Shown here: positions 23,645 to 33,911 of the stretch, in pieces
Numbering within the stretch: position 1 is the first letter of the stretch
Layout: every line of letters begins with the position of its first letter
Source: Conus ventricosus
Taxonomy: Eukaryota > Mollusca > Gastropoda > Neogastropoda > Conidae
DNA: 64,000 nt
Assembly (NCBI GenBank): GCA_018398815.1
Contig: CM031607.1
Span: 91,481,481 to 91,545,480, forward strand
Direction of reading: 5' to 3'
Position numbers and translations under genes: made by a program
The notes under the pieces: generated by a model
Database searches by the model: none
The model's input: the letters and a program-made list of their open reading frames with translations, nothing else
Told to the model about the DNA's origin: nothing

Positions 23645-24630
23645 CTATTCCATAAAAGACCAAAGAACAAAAGACTTCATTCAAATTCTCCTCTGTCTCC
23701 CCCTTGATGTCGCCAATTCCAAGATGACCAGCCTCTCGAATACTGCATTATGGAGCATAATGAAACTAAGAACTTTACTGGCACCTTGATGGTGTTTCTT
23801 AAGGCACAACATGCCAAACTTTCTCTTGAACATGCAACACCAAAATGCAATACCTGACAGTGCAATCAGTCACTTTACTAAATTAGTTACTACAGGATAC
23901 TTTCATTTTGCTGGGAAAGGTGTTATTGCTTACCAACTAGTTCATGGGAGAAATTGGTTGGGTTGGGGGTGGAGCAGGAAAGACACTGTGGGAATGGGAG
24001 AACATGGCTACACAGGTCAAATGATCTGTGCATGGGTTTTAGTCCATGCAGTAAAAAATTCATTTTTACACATTCACCAAAGAATAGCTTTTAATCTGTA
24101 ATCAACTAGCACAAAATGTTTCAACAGCACATGTATTCATGAATGAAAGGTCAGAATAGGAAATGCCTTCCCTTCCTTAGCCATGTCACATTCACCCATA
24201 CCTAAACTATGACCTTACACTATGTTCATACATGAAAATACACATCCACTCCCACGACCAACTATCCCCCGCGAGTTACGATGAACAGTCCCTTCAACCA
24301 TTTTAACTTTCCTGGTTAATTTAGTCTCATAAGAACGAACGAGAATTTTTTCTTTTTTTCTTTTTTTTTGTGTGGTATGCAATGTACTTGGCCCTAGTCA
24401 ATAGTGGCCTGAACTGAAAATCGATTTTTTTTTTCTGCACTGTAACATGACTGTCACATTATCCTAACTTCTTTAAATTTCCACGCTTTGTGAACAGATA
24501 TCAGTTCTAACCATGCTTAAGAACAAGCGATCATTGCGGTGAATAATGGAGAACTTGCAATTCCATTTACGCCCATCTAAAAAAGGGTGATGAACAGGAA
24601 AATGGTTCAGCAATCTTGAATGACACTTAC
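23645..24630 (-). other. NDUFB8 intron 3
   Basis: No repeat or embedded gene recognised; T-rich tracts near 24,350-24,435. Confidence 0.6.
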
Positions 24631-24697
24631 TAGGAGTATCGGGTCTGGCGCTGGCATCCCATCTGTCCTCTCCAATGATGTCTGCCAGAGCATGCAG
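24631..24697 (-). CDS. NDUFB8: NDUFB8 coding exon 3
   Basis: On -, acceptor TTTTTTTCAG before 24,697 and donor GTAAGTG after 24,631. The 67 nt start in phase 0 and encode L-H-A-L-A-D-I-I-G-E-D-R-W-D-A-S-A-R-P-D-T-P, ending one base into a codon. It occupies the place of the segment after G-E-P in NDUFB8 that leads to the membrane helix. Confidence 0.75.
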
Positions 24698-25040
24698 CTG
24701 AAAAAAACACAAAAAAACAAGACACTGGATAAACATCTGGTAGCACACAATTCAAGACCATGTTATTTTTTTCCCAAATCTTTCATATTTCACATCAAAG
24801 TGATTTTTTCCCCCTAACAAATGCGACTTTAAAAAGTTCATGAAGACAAGAACTGTCAAATCATACACCGTTTTTTCTCAAACAAAAAAATTAACGAAAA
24901 ACAATTAAGAATTTCTGGTTTGCACCACACTCTGCCACAATCCAAACCTCACACACTATTCTTATTTGTTCAGTGTTTTCAAACTTTCGCACAAACACAT
25001 ACACACACACTGACACAAACACATGTACATAATGCATACA

Positions 25041-25089
<49 letters not shown>

Positions 25090-25135
25090 GCGCGTGCACG
25101 CGCATACACTCTCTCTCTCACACACACACACACAC
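25041..25135. repeat. (CA)n/(CG)/(CT) microsatellite
   Basis: CA run followed by GCGCGCG and CTCTCT stretches, in NDUFB8 intron 2 about 50 bp from the exon 2 donor. Confidence 0.93.
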
Positions 25136-25184
25136 AGAGCAGGATTATCTTCCACAATAACTGCAATGTAAAGCTCCAGCTTAC

Positions 25185-25405
25185 AGGTTCACCGAAGTTT
25201 CTTTTCATTTCCGGTATGTCCCAATCTTCATAGGGATCCCTGGCATCTCCTGACACGAGAGGCAGCTTGGGATAGTCGCCATAGCCCATGCCATCATTGT
25301 CGTACACATCATAGTCCTCCACCCGCAGGCCGTAACGCTTGGCTGCAGCTGTACGCTCTTCAGCAGACGTAGGAAACGGTCCAGGCTTCCAGTCTTTGTT
25401 CCAGT
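25185..25405 (-). CDS. NDUFB8: NDUFB8 coding exon 2 (conserved matrix-side domain)
   Basis: On -, acceptor TGACATAG before 25,405 and donor GTAAGC after 25,185. It encodes W-N-K-D-W-K-P-G-P-F-P, E-E-R-T-A-A-A-K-R-Y-G-L-R-V-E-D-Y, D-D-G-M-type N-D-G-M-G-Y-G-D-Y-P-K-L-P and N-F-G-E-P. The G-M-G-Y-G-D-Y-P-K-L-P stretch is the hallmark of NDUFB8 (17-20 kDa accessory subunit of respiratory complex I, inner mitochondrial membrane). First codon is split after one base, matching exon 1. Confidence 0.95.
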
Positions 25406-25457
25406 CTATGTCACAGACCACATATAAATTTCAGTTCAAACAGTAAAAACAACTAAA

Positions 25458-25458
<1 letters not shown>

Positions 25459-25504
<46 letters not shown>

Positions 25505-25517
25505 CACTCACACACAC
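25459..25517. repeat. (CA)n microsatellite, target of a hAT-like insertion
   Basis: CA repeats immediately left of the hAT-like element; they resume immediately right of it at 26,316. Confidence 0.9.
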
Positions 25518-26089
25518 CAGGGCTCCCAATGACGCACATATGTGCGTCCATGACGCACTATGAGTGAAAAGGACGCACTAACAAAACGTGTAGCGAGTCC
25601 TGCGGGACGCACTACAAAATCAGGCAAACCCCAAAACGTGCCGCGGTCAGTGATCAAAGCTGAGCACACCACAAGTTTCGCACGCGATTGCCTGCCGTCA
25701 AATTCAGGACAGCGTGTGCCCGCGAAAGTACAGTAAGCCGAGAAGTTGCGTAAACACTGATAGGCTCGCCTGGAGGCCCACGTCACTGAACGGTTACTCA
25801 GTCGACCGGCTGACTTATTCAGACTGTGGCGCCCGCCGCCACTAATTAACCAATTCGATGAGTCACAAGTTGTAACAATCGCGTGCACAAGCCTAGGCGA
25901 ACGAAGCAGAAAGGAAGTTCACGGCTATCGCATCTCGCAAATATGTCGTTGCTTCAGTGGTTGGGCGCTCCTAAAAAAAAAAACGCAAAGAAACATCTTC
26001 TGAAGATGCTACAGACGGTGAATCATCGATTCCTAAAGAAATATCTACAGCAACACCACCTAACAAGAAATGTTTTTTTTTAAGAAATG

Positions 26090-26137
<48 letters not shown>

Positions 26138-26315
26138 CATCAACTCTGAAATGTTCAGATTATCAAGCCGATAATTAAAAAAGCAAGAAATACTACATTT
26201 TCTGTATTGGTTAATTTTGTTCATGGGGACTCTCTATACCCCCTCTGGGACCCTCTATAGCATCAGTGAAGGAGTCCCTGGGACCCCCTGTCTGTCAGTA
26301 CAAATGGTAGCCCTG
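25518..26315 (+). mobile_element. hAT-like non-autonomous element in a CA microsatellite
   Basis: Ends CAGGGCTCCCA and (reverse complement of the right end) CAGGGCTACCA, typical hAT-style CAGGG termini, with CA repeat on both sides making the target duplication unreadable (7-8 bp compatible). Near the left end is an 18-bp perfect palindrome GACGCACATATGTGCGTC (25,531-25,548). A remnant frame from 25,943 (M-S-L-L-Q-W-L-G-A-P-K-K-K) resembles the start of hAT-type transposase genes and is lost after an A run. An AG microsatellite lies at 26,095-26,133. Confidence 0.7.
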
Positions 26316-27410
26316 CACACACACACAAACACAAACATGCACGTCAAGTACATGTGACATGAACAAACATTTCTGTTGAACAGAAATATTTGCATCACTG
26401 TGCATTGAGGAGTGGGGGAGAGAAAGAGAAAGAGTGTGCCAGACTGCAGAATCAGAAAGCCTCCCTACAGAAAAGCTCTCTGGCACCTCTTAACACCACA
26501 GGGCAATTTCAACTGGAAGAAGCTGTTTCACTGAGGCAGAGGGGAAGGAGGAGGTGGGAGGGGGAGGGAGGGAAAGGTGGATGGAGGAGGAAGCAAGAGG
26601 AGGTAGGGGCACAGACGCTGATGCTGTTCATGGCTGCCAGGGTCTGTAGCCATTTCTCTTAGATGGAAGTTACAGGTGCTTGCCTACAACTACAAGGAGG
26701 GACTGCAATTATGGCAAAAATTCTGAACAAATATTTCATTTTCACAATACAGTATGCTTTTTGAGAAATAGCCAGTGTCCCATTGATGCATTCTGAAATT
26801 CGCTTTTTCAATGACAAGCGAATTGAACAACCTATTCACTGATTTCCCCCATCAGATCTCGCAATGTGCCATATTTGGGCAAAATATTTGACATGCAACA
26901 TATTCAGTCTGGGTAGACATCAATTTCAGTCAAGACAATCACTACTTTGCTGGCTGAAAGATTCAGCAGTTCACCTAGCATCAGAGCAGCTCTGATCAAG
27001 GAGGAGGCACTTCAAACGTCATTTCCACAGTACCTGGGAACACTAAGGCCATTAGGCATCTTTTGTTTTGTCAGAATGCTGAGTATATCATCTTTCTGTG
27101 GTGCGATGTCCAAGTTCCCAATTTTTCAACACTGGTAAATGATGCATTGGCCTTGCCTGTCACCAGTGTGCCATGTGAGTGAACCTTCAGCCTCCAGGAC
27201 AAAGACTGCCAAGAGGTTGTGCCTTGCCAACACTCCAAAAGTCCATTCAGGCAGTCAACATTCTGATGTTAATACGTGACTTCTCATTTTGCTTCTCCTG
27301 CAATTCTGTTTACATCCCAGATTTCTACTCTGCCCAAATCCAAGATGAGTTGGTTGTGGTCTCATGAGACCAAACTGAAGTTGAAGATTGAAGCTGGTTG
27401 ATTCATGCAG
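26316..27410. other. NDUFB8 intron 1, unique stretch
   Basis: No gene recognised between the two hAT-like elements. Confidence 0.55.
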
Positions 27411-27931
27411 CAGGGTTCGCGATAACCGGTAATTGCCGGTATTTTACCGGTTGTAAACAGGAAATACCGAAAATTTTCGAAGCTGCCGGTACCACGGACC
27501 GATTCTGTTTGCCAGTGACCGATTAGATTTCCGTCTGAAAAAAAAGAAGTCTGACGTGACAATTTCGGAAAGGCACTAAAAATCATGCGCCTGTACCCAC
27601 GCACCCACCCCTTCGCATCCCTTCCGACGAACTCTTGCAATCGCCCGACACCTCTTTGGCGCCAACCTCTTTAGCGTGCAGAACAGCAAGCTTTACTGTC
27701 AAAGAATAGAGCGTTGCGCTCTTCTCAGCACTACAGTGGCTTCATTTCACAATGACTAATCGGGGCCTAGAGGGTCTATGACTATGAATTTGCGCGTTGC
27801 TTTGAGAGAGAGGAGTCGAAAAAATGGCAGAAAAAAATCAGAAGTCACTTTTTTTCTTTCTTTAGAAAACCATCAGCCCCCAAACAATCGGAGAAGAAGA
27901 TGCGTGTGAAAGCTGTAGCACTAGTGCTAGT

Positions 27932-28720
27932 TTGGATGCTTTTCTGACTCAGCCTTGTACCAGTACTGCTGATACAGTGGATAGTAGTGCTTCATCAACG
28001 GCTGAAAAAAGTGCGGCAAGCAGCAAACGTGGGAGGCGTGACAGCTTTCGCTTTCGCGGATCATGGAAACAAGATTTTGCATGGCTGCAAACAGACGAAA
28101 AAGAGACGATGTTTCTGCTCAGAGTGCATCAAGACAAAACAGAAAAATGGATTTACAAGAGGATCAAGAAACTTTCAGTATTCTGCCTTGACAGAACATG
28201 CCAAGTCTGTGTCACACAATGCTGCAGTGGCTACAACATCAAAACAGACGTCTGTGTTGCCTTTTCTGAGGCAGCATGTGCTTCAGAAATTGACAGTCTA
28301 CAAGTTCAGCTTAGGACAGTGTTGGCATTGGCGAAGGGAAACATCTCTACCAATACCTATGGTCTGCTGCTAGAGCTCCAGGAAATCAACGGAGTTCCTT
28401 CCTTGAAAAATGCCTCTACATACAGGCATCATAGTTCTGTGACACAGATGGAAGAATGTCTGGAGCAAGTGACCAAAGATGAAATGAAAGAAAAACTTCA
28501 AGGCAGTGAGTTTGTGGCATCGTCATTGATGAACATTAAACTGCACTCTTGACAAGAAATTAATTGTATATGCACGCACAGTGTCTGAAACTGGTATTGT
28601 TGATTCTTTGTTTCTGGGAAACTACACCATCAGTAACGGGACTGCTGAGTGTGTGTTTGAGAAGCTGTGTGAGGTGCTGGAGGAGTGGGGGATTACTGAC
28701 AGAACGAAACTATTGAGGGG
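27932..28720 (+). pseudogene. hAT-type transposase (KIAA1586/ZNF862-like), N-terminal part
   Basis: Begins M-D-A-F-L-T-Q-P with a serine-rich leader, then W-K-Q-D-F-A-W-L; after a frame slip near 28,110 it reads C-F-C-S-E-C...A-L-T-E-H-A-K-S-V-S-H, a BED/TTF-type zinc finger (C-x2-C...H-x4-H). A third frame from about 28,520 gives I-D-E-T-L-N and K-L-I-V-Y-A-R-T, typical of the following domain of hAT-derived proteins such as KIAA1586 and ZNF862. It stops at a 21-G run, and the DDE core is missing. Confidence 0.75.
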
Positions 28721-29152
28721 GGGGGGGGGGGGGGGGATTGTTTGGCAACAAAACTAAATCTAAATTGAACAAAAGACCTATAAGCGTAGGAACAAGAAAG
28801 AAGAATAGCATGAATTTACGTCACACGAATGACGGTCCTGCAGAACAACAAACTGACAGTGACACAGGCGCTAGAAAAAAAACATACACACAAAATAAAT
28901 AAATTCCTACCTATTTCCTGCGTGGCTTCATGCCCAAGAAGCGAGTGGCAGCAGCACGGCAGTCAAAGTCTCTGAGAGATTTGCCATTTTGTGTGTATGT
29001 TTTTTTCTAGCGCCTGTGTCACTGTCAGTTTGTTGTTCTGCAGGACCGTCATTCGTGTGACGTAAATTCATGCTATTCTTCTTTCTTGTTCCTACGCTTA
29101 GCGCTCATATAGGTCTTTTGTTCAATTTAGATTTAGTTTTGTTGCCAAACAA

Positions 29153-29197
<45 letters not shown>

Positions 29198-29215
29198 AAT
29201 AGTTTCGTTCTGTCA
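28697..29215. repeat. Large inverted repeat with unequal G21/C42 tracts
   Basis: Arms 28,697-28,896 and 28,986-29,215, spacer 89 bp. They match nearly base for base except for the homopolymer length (21 G against 42 C), one A in an A run and an 8-bp indel near 28,781/29,100. The left arm starts inside transposase-coding sequence. Confidence 0.92.
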
Positions 29216-29595
29216 CAGTGCGTACCGGTTTTGATTTTCTGGGACCGATGTTTGGGGGGTTGGTCAAGATATCTCTGAAATGGCAACTCACGGTACCGGT
29301 TTTCAAAAATCCTAGCGCGAACCCTGTGCAGTGTGTGTCAGAAAGTTTGGGGTAAGGGAGAGACGTGAAAAACATTTTTTCAACAGACTTTGTTTTCGGT
29401 ATGTTATGTTTTTAAGTACTTAGTTTTTTTAATGAGACAAATGTTTCTTCTCTGTAACACATTTTCATTACAATCACTATATCCCCTGATGCAAAACTAA
29501 CAAGAGCACTGCAACCCCTGCATGATTTTTGTGTGAAATTGACAATAACAGAGTCCACTCAGTTTTTCATATTTGGGTGTCACATCCAGTTAGTG

Positions 29596-29596
29596 T

Positions 29597-29653
<57 letters not shown>

Positions 29654-29697
29654 AGGTGGCTGTGTGTGTGTGTGTGTGTTAAGGTGGCTGTGTGATC

Positions 29698-29766
<69 letters not shown>

Positions 29767-29770
29767 AGGG
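29596..29770. repeat. (GT)n microsatellite
   Basis: About 170 bp of GT repeats with two TTAAGGTGGC interruptions. Confidence 0.96.
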
Positions 29771-30807
29771 GGGGGGATTGTGTGTATGTGTAGGGTAATA
29801 TGTATGCATGTGTGCAAGTGTTTGAGTGTGTGCGTGTACATTGAATTTGTTAAAGAACATATCACACTTTTAACATCTCTTCATGCTATTTTCAACCATA
29901 AAACAAAGCCTTATCGTTATCCTGATTAGGGCAACTAAGACGTTTATCACTAGCAGTACCATTGGCACCAAATATTTCAGAGCTGTTCTTCTATCATTTG
30001 GACTATTAAACAGATCAAGTCATTGCATATGTGTCTTGTCAATCAGTATATAGTGTTACACATGGATCTTTTAAAAAAGAAAACTGAAATATTGTAATGC
30101 CTGGTGTGTCCTTCTTCTGTATGAAACCCACAATCATCAGTGCTTTGTTCTGTTTTGTTTTGAGCTGAAAGGGTTCTGAAGGTCAGAATAAAAACTGTAT
30201 GAAGGATTTAAAGCAGCTTCGCTCTTGACGGGAAAGTGTAAAGAATGAGTGTAGAACTGACATCCATGGGCAACACATTCCAGTCCCTGATCATGATTCT
30301 TGCCAAGAATGAGTTATGAACGTCATTGAATGTTGCAGAACTGAAGGTTATGTCCTATTCTCTGATGACTAAAGCTGGCTCACGACTGGTCTTCATGAAC
30401 ATGCTGAATCTTGAAACTGCACTGTAGTCTTGGGCCTGCAGCACTGTAGGAGAGAGGGCCAGTCTTGTCGATCAGCATCATGAGCATGTCACCGACAGTG
30501 ACACTACAGCTGTTGCACTCTTACACCACGATCACCCCAACATCATCAATTTCCGAGTTTGAGTGTACTTGCTCAGAATGTGGAACAGTCTTCTGAAACC
30601 AGTACACAGCCACAATGCCCACACTGAAGTCATCATGATCATGAACAAGGAGAAGAAGAAGAATGATCGTCAGTTGTCAAGCAGTAAAGCAGTCGCAACC
30701 ACTAAACCGGGTGCTAGGGTGCTAGCATTTTGGGAATCGTGCACGCGCAATCTTCTCATAAACGCAGCTTTTAAATTAAACCATTACATATTAAACAATG
30801 AACGCAC
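29771..30807. other. NDUFB8 intron 1, 5' part
   Basis: No gene recognised. The coding-like frames here are short and have no family resemblance. Confidence 0.5.
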
Positions 30808-30897
30808 TGGCCAGAACAGCAGAAGAGGAAATGCCACGTCTTGTTAGAAGTGGCCGAATTGCCTTGGAAAGCACCGCAGCCCCCTCAAGGTCGCCAT
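30808..30897 (-). CDS. NDUFB8: NDUFB8 coding exon 1 (mitochondrial targeting sequence)
   Basis: On -, ATG at 30,897 in a strong context (CGCAAAATGGCG) and donor GTGCGT after 30,808; the last base plus AC of exon 2 makes Asn in phase. The peptide start M-A-T-L-R-G is followed, only after a one-base shift at a G5 run near 30,880, by A-V-L-S-K-A-I-R-P-L-L-T-R-R-G-I-S-S-S-A-V, an arginine/serine-rich amphipathic presequence leading into exon 2. No upstream ATG exists in that second frame before a stop, so a single G appears to be missing from the run. Confidence 0.78.
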
Positions 30898-31322
30898 TTT
30901 GCGATCAGAGGACAACAACCTTTCTTCACACAAAAGAGCAAATGGGAGATAATCCAAATTTATAACTTGAACTTTAGGTGTTTGAGGCCTCGTTGGAGGC
31001 CTATTCACCTTCGAGACTAGTAGATGTAAGTCTACACCATGAACTTGCATGCGTGGGGTTTCTAATAGTACTGGCATTACCACCACCTATTCGTAGCATA
31101 TTGGATTAAACTTTGAGGGAAGGCTATTCCAGTGGGCATCCAGTCTGGACTTGAAGGTGTTCAATGTTGGAGCTGTAACTATGTGAGCTAGGAGGCTATT
31201 CCAAGAGTTTATGAACTCTCTCGGCAAAAAAAAACAAACAAACTTCTAACTTGTAGCCTAAAGCAGCAACAAGCAACGCAAGACAAACAGACCTTGGCGA
31301 TGGATACAAGATGCGGGTGCAC
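30898..31322. other. NDUFB8 5' flank / presumed promoter region
   Basis: About 425 bp between the NDUFB8 start codon and the repeat block at 31,323. A stretch near 31,120-31,230 (GGCTATTCCAG... GGCTATTCCAAGAG) resembles a dispersed LINE-related repeat. No TATA box was recognised. Confidence 0.4.
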
Positions 31323-31462
31323 CCCGATAGATCCCCGCACCGATAGATCCCTAACCCGAACCCTAACCCTATCCCTTTGCGGGGATCTACCGATGCGGGA
31401 TCTATCGGTGCGGGGATCTATCGGTTCGGTGCAGGGATCTATCGGTGCGGGGATCTATCGGG
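31323..31462. repeat. Inverted and tandem GGGATCTATCGG repeat with CCCTAA motifs
   Basis: A perfect 29-bp inverted pair (31,323-31,351 and 31,434-31,462) brackets further direct copies of GGGATCTATCGGTGCG and a short C-rich centre with CCCTAACCCGAACCCTAACCC. It directly abuts the retroelement fragment into which the Polinton inserted. Confidence 0.85.
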
Positions 31463-31490
31463 ATGACCCCCAAGATGCCCCCTCTCAAGG
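31463..31490 (+). pseudogene. Left stub of retroelement reverse transcriptase interrupted by the Polinton
   Basis: The frame reads G-M-T-P-K-M-P-P-L-K-G up to the Polinton boundary. The reading continues on the other side (47,312 onward) as F-M-N-D-T-T, apart from one base. See the entry at 47,312-47,975. Confidence 0.6.
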
Positions 31491-31599
31491 AGAGAACTGT
31501 ATTATGCCGCTTCTAACTCACCTTCGCCCTCAAACCAGTTTTCGGGCGAAAGTGACCTAGAAGCGGCATAATACAGTTCTCTGACAAGTAAGACTTCAA
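31491..31599 (+). repeat. Polinton left terminal inverted repeat with hairpin
   Basis: The outer 92 nt (31,491-31,582) are themselves a near-palindrome: 24-25 nt arms (AGAGAACTGTATTATGCCGC... and its complement) close over inner arms TTCGCCC/GGGCGAA. The last 17 nt (GACAAGTAAGACTTCAA) lie outside the hairpin. Identical to the right repeat in inverted orientation. Confidence 0.95.
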
Positions 31600-32046
31600 A
31601 CTATGTTTTCTTAATCATTTTCGCGCATACAGTCATTTTCAATACCATCATTTTTGCAGAGACAGTCACTAAACTAAAACTTGGCTGAGACCCTGTGCGA
31701 ACACCCTAATTAGAGGGCTTGGGGTTTGTGGCAGGCAGTACCCTGGACGGATCCTATGACCTGTAATTATGGCGCCATAAGGTAGGGCTGGCGTTACCTG
31801 GCCGTGTGGCGAATTCCCGCCTGGGGTAAAACAGATATAGACATGTTTCTTACATTCACCTATCATAAGTCAAGATTTAATCATGTGATAGTTAAAAAGA
31901 CGTCACATCCGCCCAGCACTTAGTGTTGTTGACAACGGGCCTTAAGTTATCTCGTCATTTGGTGTTGTGGTGCTGTGGTGAACGGACGTGTTTCAGTGAT
32001 AGAGTGTTTTGCTGGTAAAGATTTTGCTTAAACAAAATATTATCTA
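31600..32046. other. Polinton left non-coding region
   Basis: No gene or repeat recognised between the left terminal repeat and the first gene. Confidence 0.5.
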
Positions 32047-32883
32047 TGTCTTAAGACAGCATTTCCTCAGAATTAGAGAGAGAAATTCTGGAATCGCAAG
32101 TTGCTCATCAAAATCTATTAGATTTCTCAACACAGCCATCAACTTTAATTCTACCTGACATGGATCAAGCTCAAAATCTTCCATTACTACCGCCAACACC
32201 AACGGAATTGTGGACAGAGGAAGAAATGCTCATTTTGCAAGAGAATCAAGACTACTTTAAAAAAATGACAGAAATAATTGAAAAGTTTAAAAAGGGGAAG
32301 GACCGCAGGATTTGCCAAAGAAGCCTAAAAGAAAGCTTGAGCAATTGTTAAAAGAAAAGAAAGGAGACAAAAAAAGGAGAACAGATCTTTCAACGCCACA
32401 AGAATTACATAACTATCTTATGGCAAATCAGGCTGACATTCAATCAGCTATTTCTAGAGAAGCTTTTGCTGATCAGATATTTTCTAAAACAACAAATGAA
32501 GCTGAAATTGTAGAAAGACTACAAAAAGGGATGAGAAATTTAAGGAGGCAAGATGCACAGTCCTTGTTAATTTACATTCAGTTTGGTAACTTCTTGATTT
32601 TGTGTAAACAATGGCAGGAAAACGAAAGGAAAGAAGGGAGAACGAAGGAAACATGGGCTGTTTGGTTGAAAGAAAAAACCGGGTATTCCGATGTTCACGC
32701 ACGAAAATTACGTGCCGTTGCAAGTGTTCTTTATGGATACACAGGTTTTATGCTGTAGGCCTTCCCTTTCGTTTCATTTTTGGCAAGCTAAATGAAATCA
32801 AAGCCATGCTGCAAGTGCCAGAATTTGCGCAGGTCTGGAAACAAGATCCATGCATACCAAGCGAGCTCCAACAGTCCCAGTAA
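32047..32883 (+). CDS. Polinton protein with DUF3102-like region (frame-broken)
   Basis: Read through two frame slips (near 32,315 and 32,745). The start is uncertain: an ATG near 32,063 is followed at once by TAA, and the next good ATG in frame is 32,160. The N terminus is acidic/glutamine-rich; the middle is very lysine-rich (32,285-32,390); the C-terminal half (32,540-32,735) has I-Q-F-G-N-F-L-I-L-C-K-Q-W then T-W-A-V-W-L-K-E-K-T-G-Y-S and A-R-K-L-R-A-V-A, which resembles the DUF3102 pattern (a small helical, possibly DNA-associated domain of phages and plasmids). That similarity is from memory. Function unknown; a regulatory or DNA-binding role is an inference. Confidence 0.6.
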
Positions 32884-33110
32884 ATAGAACCATTCATGCG
32901 TGACGGCTGGATAGAATCGATATGCACATAGTATAGACCTGGCAAGTTCAGACGTCAGTTACTAAAAATACGACCGTTCACGCGTGAACGCTAGCCTGCC
33001 TGCCTGCCTGGATAGAATCGATATGCACTTAGTATAGACCTGGCAAGTTCAGACGTCAGTTACTAAAAATACGACCGTTCACGCGTGAACGCTAGCCTGC
33101 CTGCCAACAT
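32884..33110. repeat. 101-bp tandem duplication with GTTCACGCGTGAAC palindrome
   Basis: Two copies starting GGATAGAATCGATATGCAC at 32,909 and 33,010. Each contains the perfect 14-bp palindrome GTTCACGCGTGAAC (32,976-32,989; 33,077-33,090). A degenerate third start (CATTCATGCGTGACGG) precedes them. Non-coding. Confidence 0.93.
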
Positions 33111-33911
33111 TCTTACTCCATGTAATGACTTTTTTGCTGTTGTGGTTGCCTGCTTCTTCACCTCTACCCCCCCAACGCTCCGCCAACGCCCTGCTTCAAC
33201 TTTTTTTGGCTGCCTTCGGGCGGCCACAGAGTGTACTTTATTCAACTGTCTTGTTTATTAAATCAAGCTTTTGATAAATGCACTTGGTGGCTGCTTTGAA
33301 TAATCTTCAGTTGAAAGAGAGACCGGCAGCCGTCTTGATTTACGGCGCTTAAGCGCCAACCATAAAACCCATTCCCATTTCCCTATGCAAGCACTTCCCT
33401 ATTTTTTAAATGTTTGTGCGTGTGTGCTGTTATTGTTGTTGTTTTGTTGTTTACTGATAATAACTATATTATATTCTGAACATTCGTTTTGTATAAATAA
33501 TTAAAGGTGCGCGCACACACACGTCCCCCCACCCCCACCCCACGCACGCACCTCCCCCCACCCCACCCCACGCACGCACCTCCCCCCACCCCCACCCCAC
33601 GCACGCACCTCCCCCACCCCACCCCACGCACGCACCTCCCCCCCCCCCCACCCCACGCATGCACACTCAAGTCATCCACAAGTTCTTAACTGAAGTTGCC
33701 CCAAGCCACTTCTAAGTCATCCTCAAGTTCTTACTTAAGTCATTCTCAAGTTGTCCTTAAGTCATCCCCAAGTCACCCCAAGTTACTTCAAGTTCTTAAT
33801 AAGTTCTTGATTAAGTTCTTGATTAAGTCACCTCAAGATCATAACTAAGTCATCCTTTAAGTACAACTAAGTTCTTATTAAGTTATCTTATAATTATCAA
33901 AAAAATACAAT
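33111..33911. repeat. Polinton non-coding region: CCCCCACCC-CACGCACG repeats and AAGTCATC/AAGTTCTT repeats
   Basis: 33,521-33,662 holds four to five copies of an approximately 29-bp unit made of C-rich tract plus CACGCACGCACCT. 33,665-33,890 is an array of short degenerate words (AAGTCATCCTCAAG, AAGTTCTTAATTAAG). No gene is supported; glycine/proline-rich frames here follow from the C-rich unit. Confidence 0.8.

Larger units (their letters stand above)
27411..29326 (+). mobile_element. hAT-type transposon, partly autonomous, with internal foldback
   Basis: Termini CAGGGTTCGCG (left) and CGCGAACCCTG (right), flanked on both sides by TGCAG (27,406-27,410 and 29,327-29,331), a 5-bp duplication rather than the usual 8. 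Subterminal ACCGGT motifs occur at both ends (27,435-27,470; 29,226-29,300). It encodes a transposase-like N-terminal part on + (27,932-28,720) and is interrupted by a 519-bp inverted repeat (28,697-29,215). Lies in NDUFB8 intron 1. Confidence 0.78.

Noticed and set aside
31340..31380. Interstitial telomere
   Set aside because: Only a few degenerate CCCTAA-like words within a different repeat; recorded only as telomere-like.
31491..31582. Parvovirus-like terminal hairpin
   Set aside because: No Rep or parvoviral capsid gene is present; gene content is clearly Polinton.
33464..33689. Glycine/valine-rich and proline-rich frames
   Set aside because: Produced by the C-rich tandem repeat in the Polinton non-coding region.
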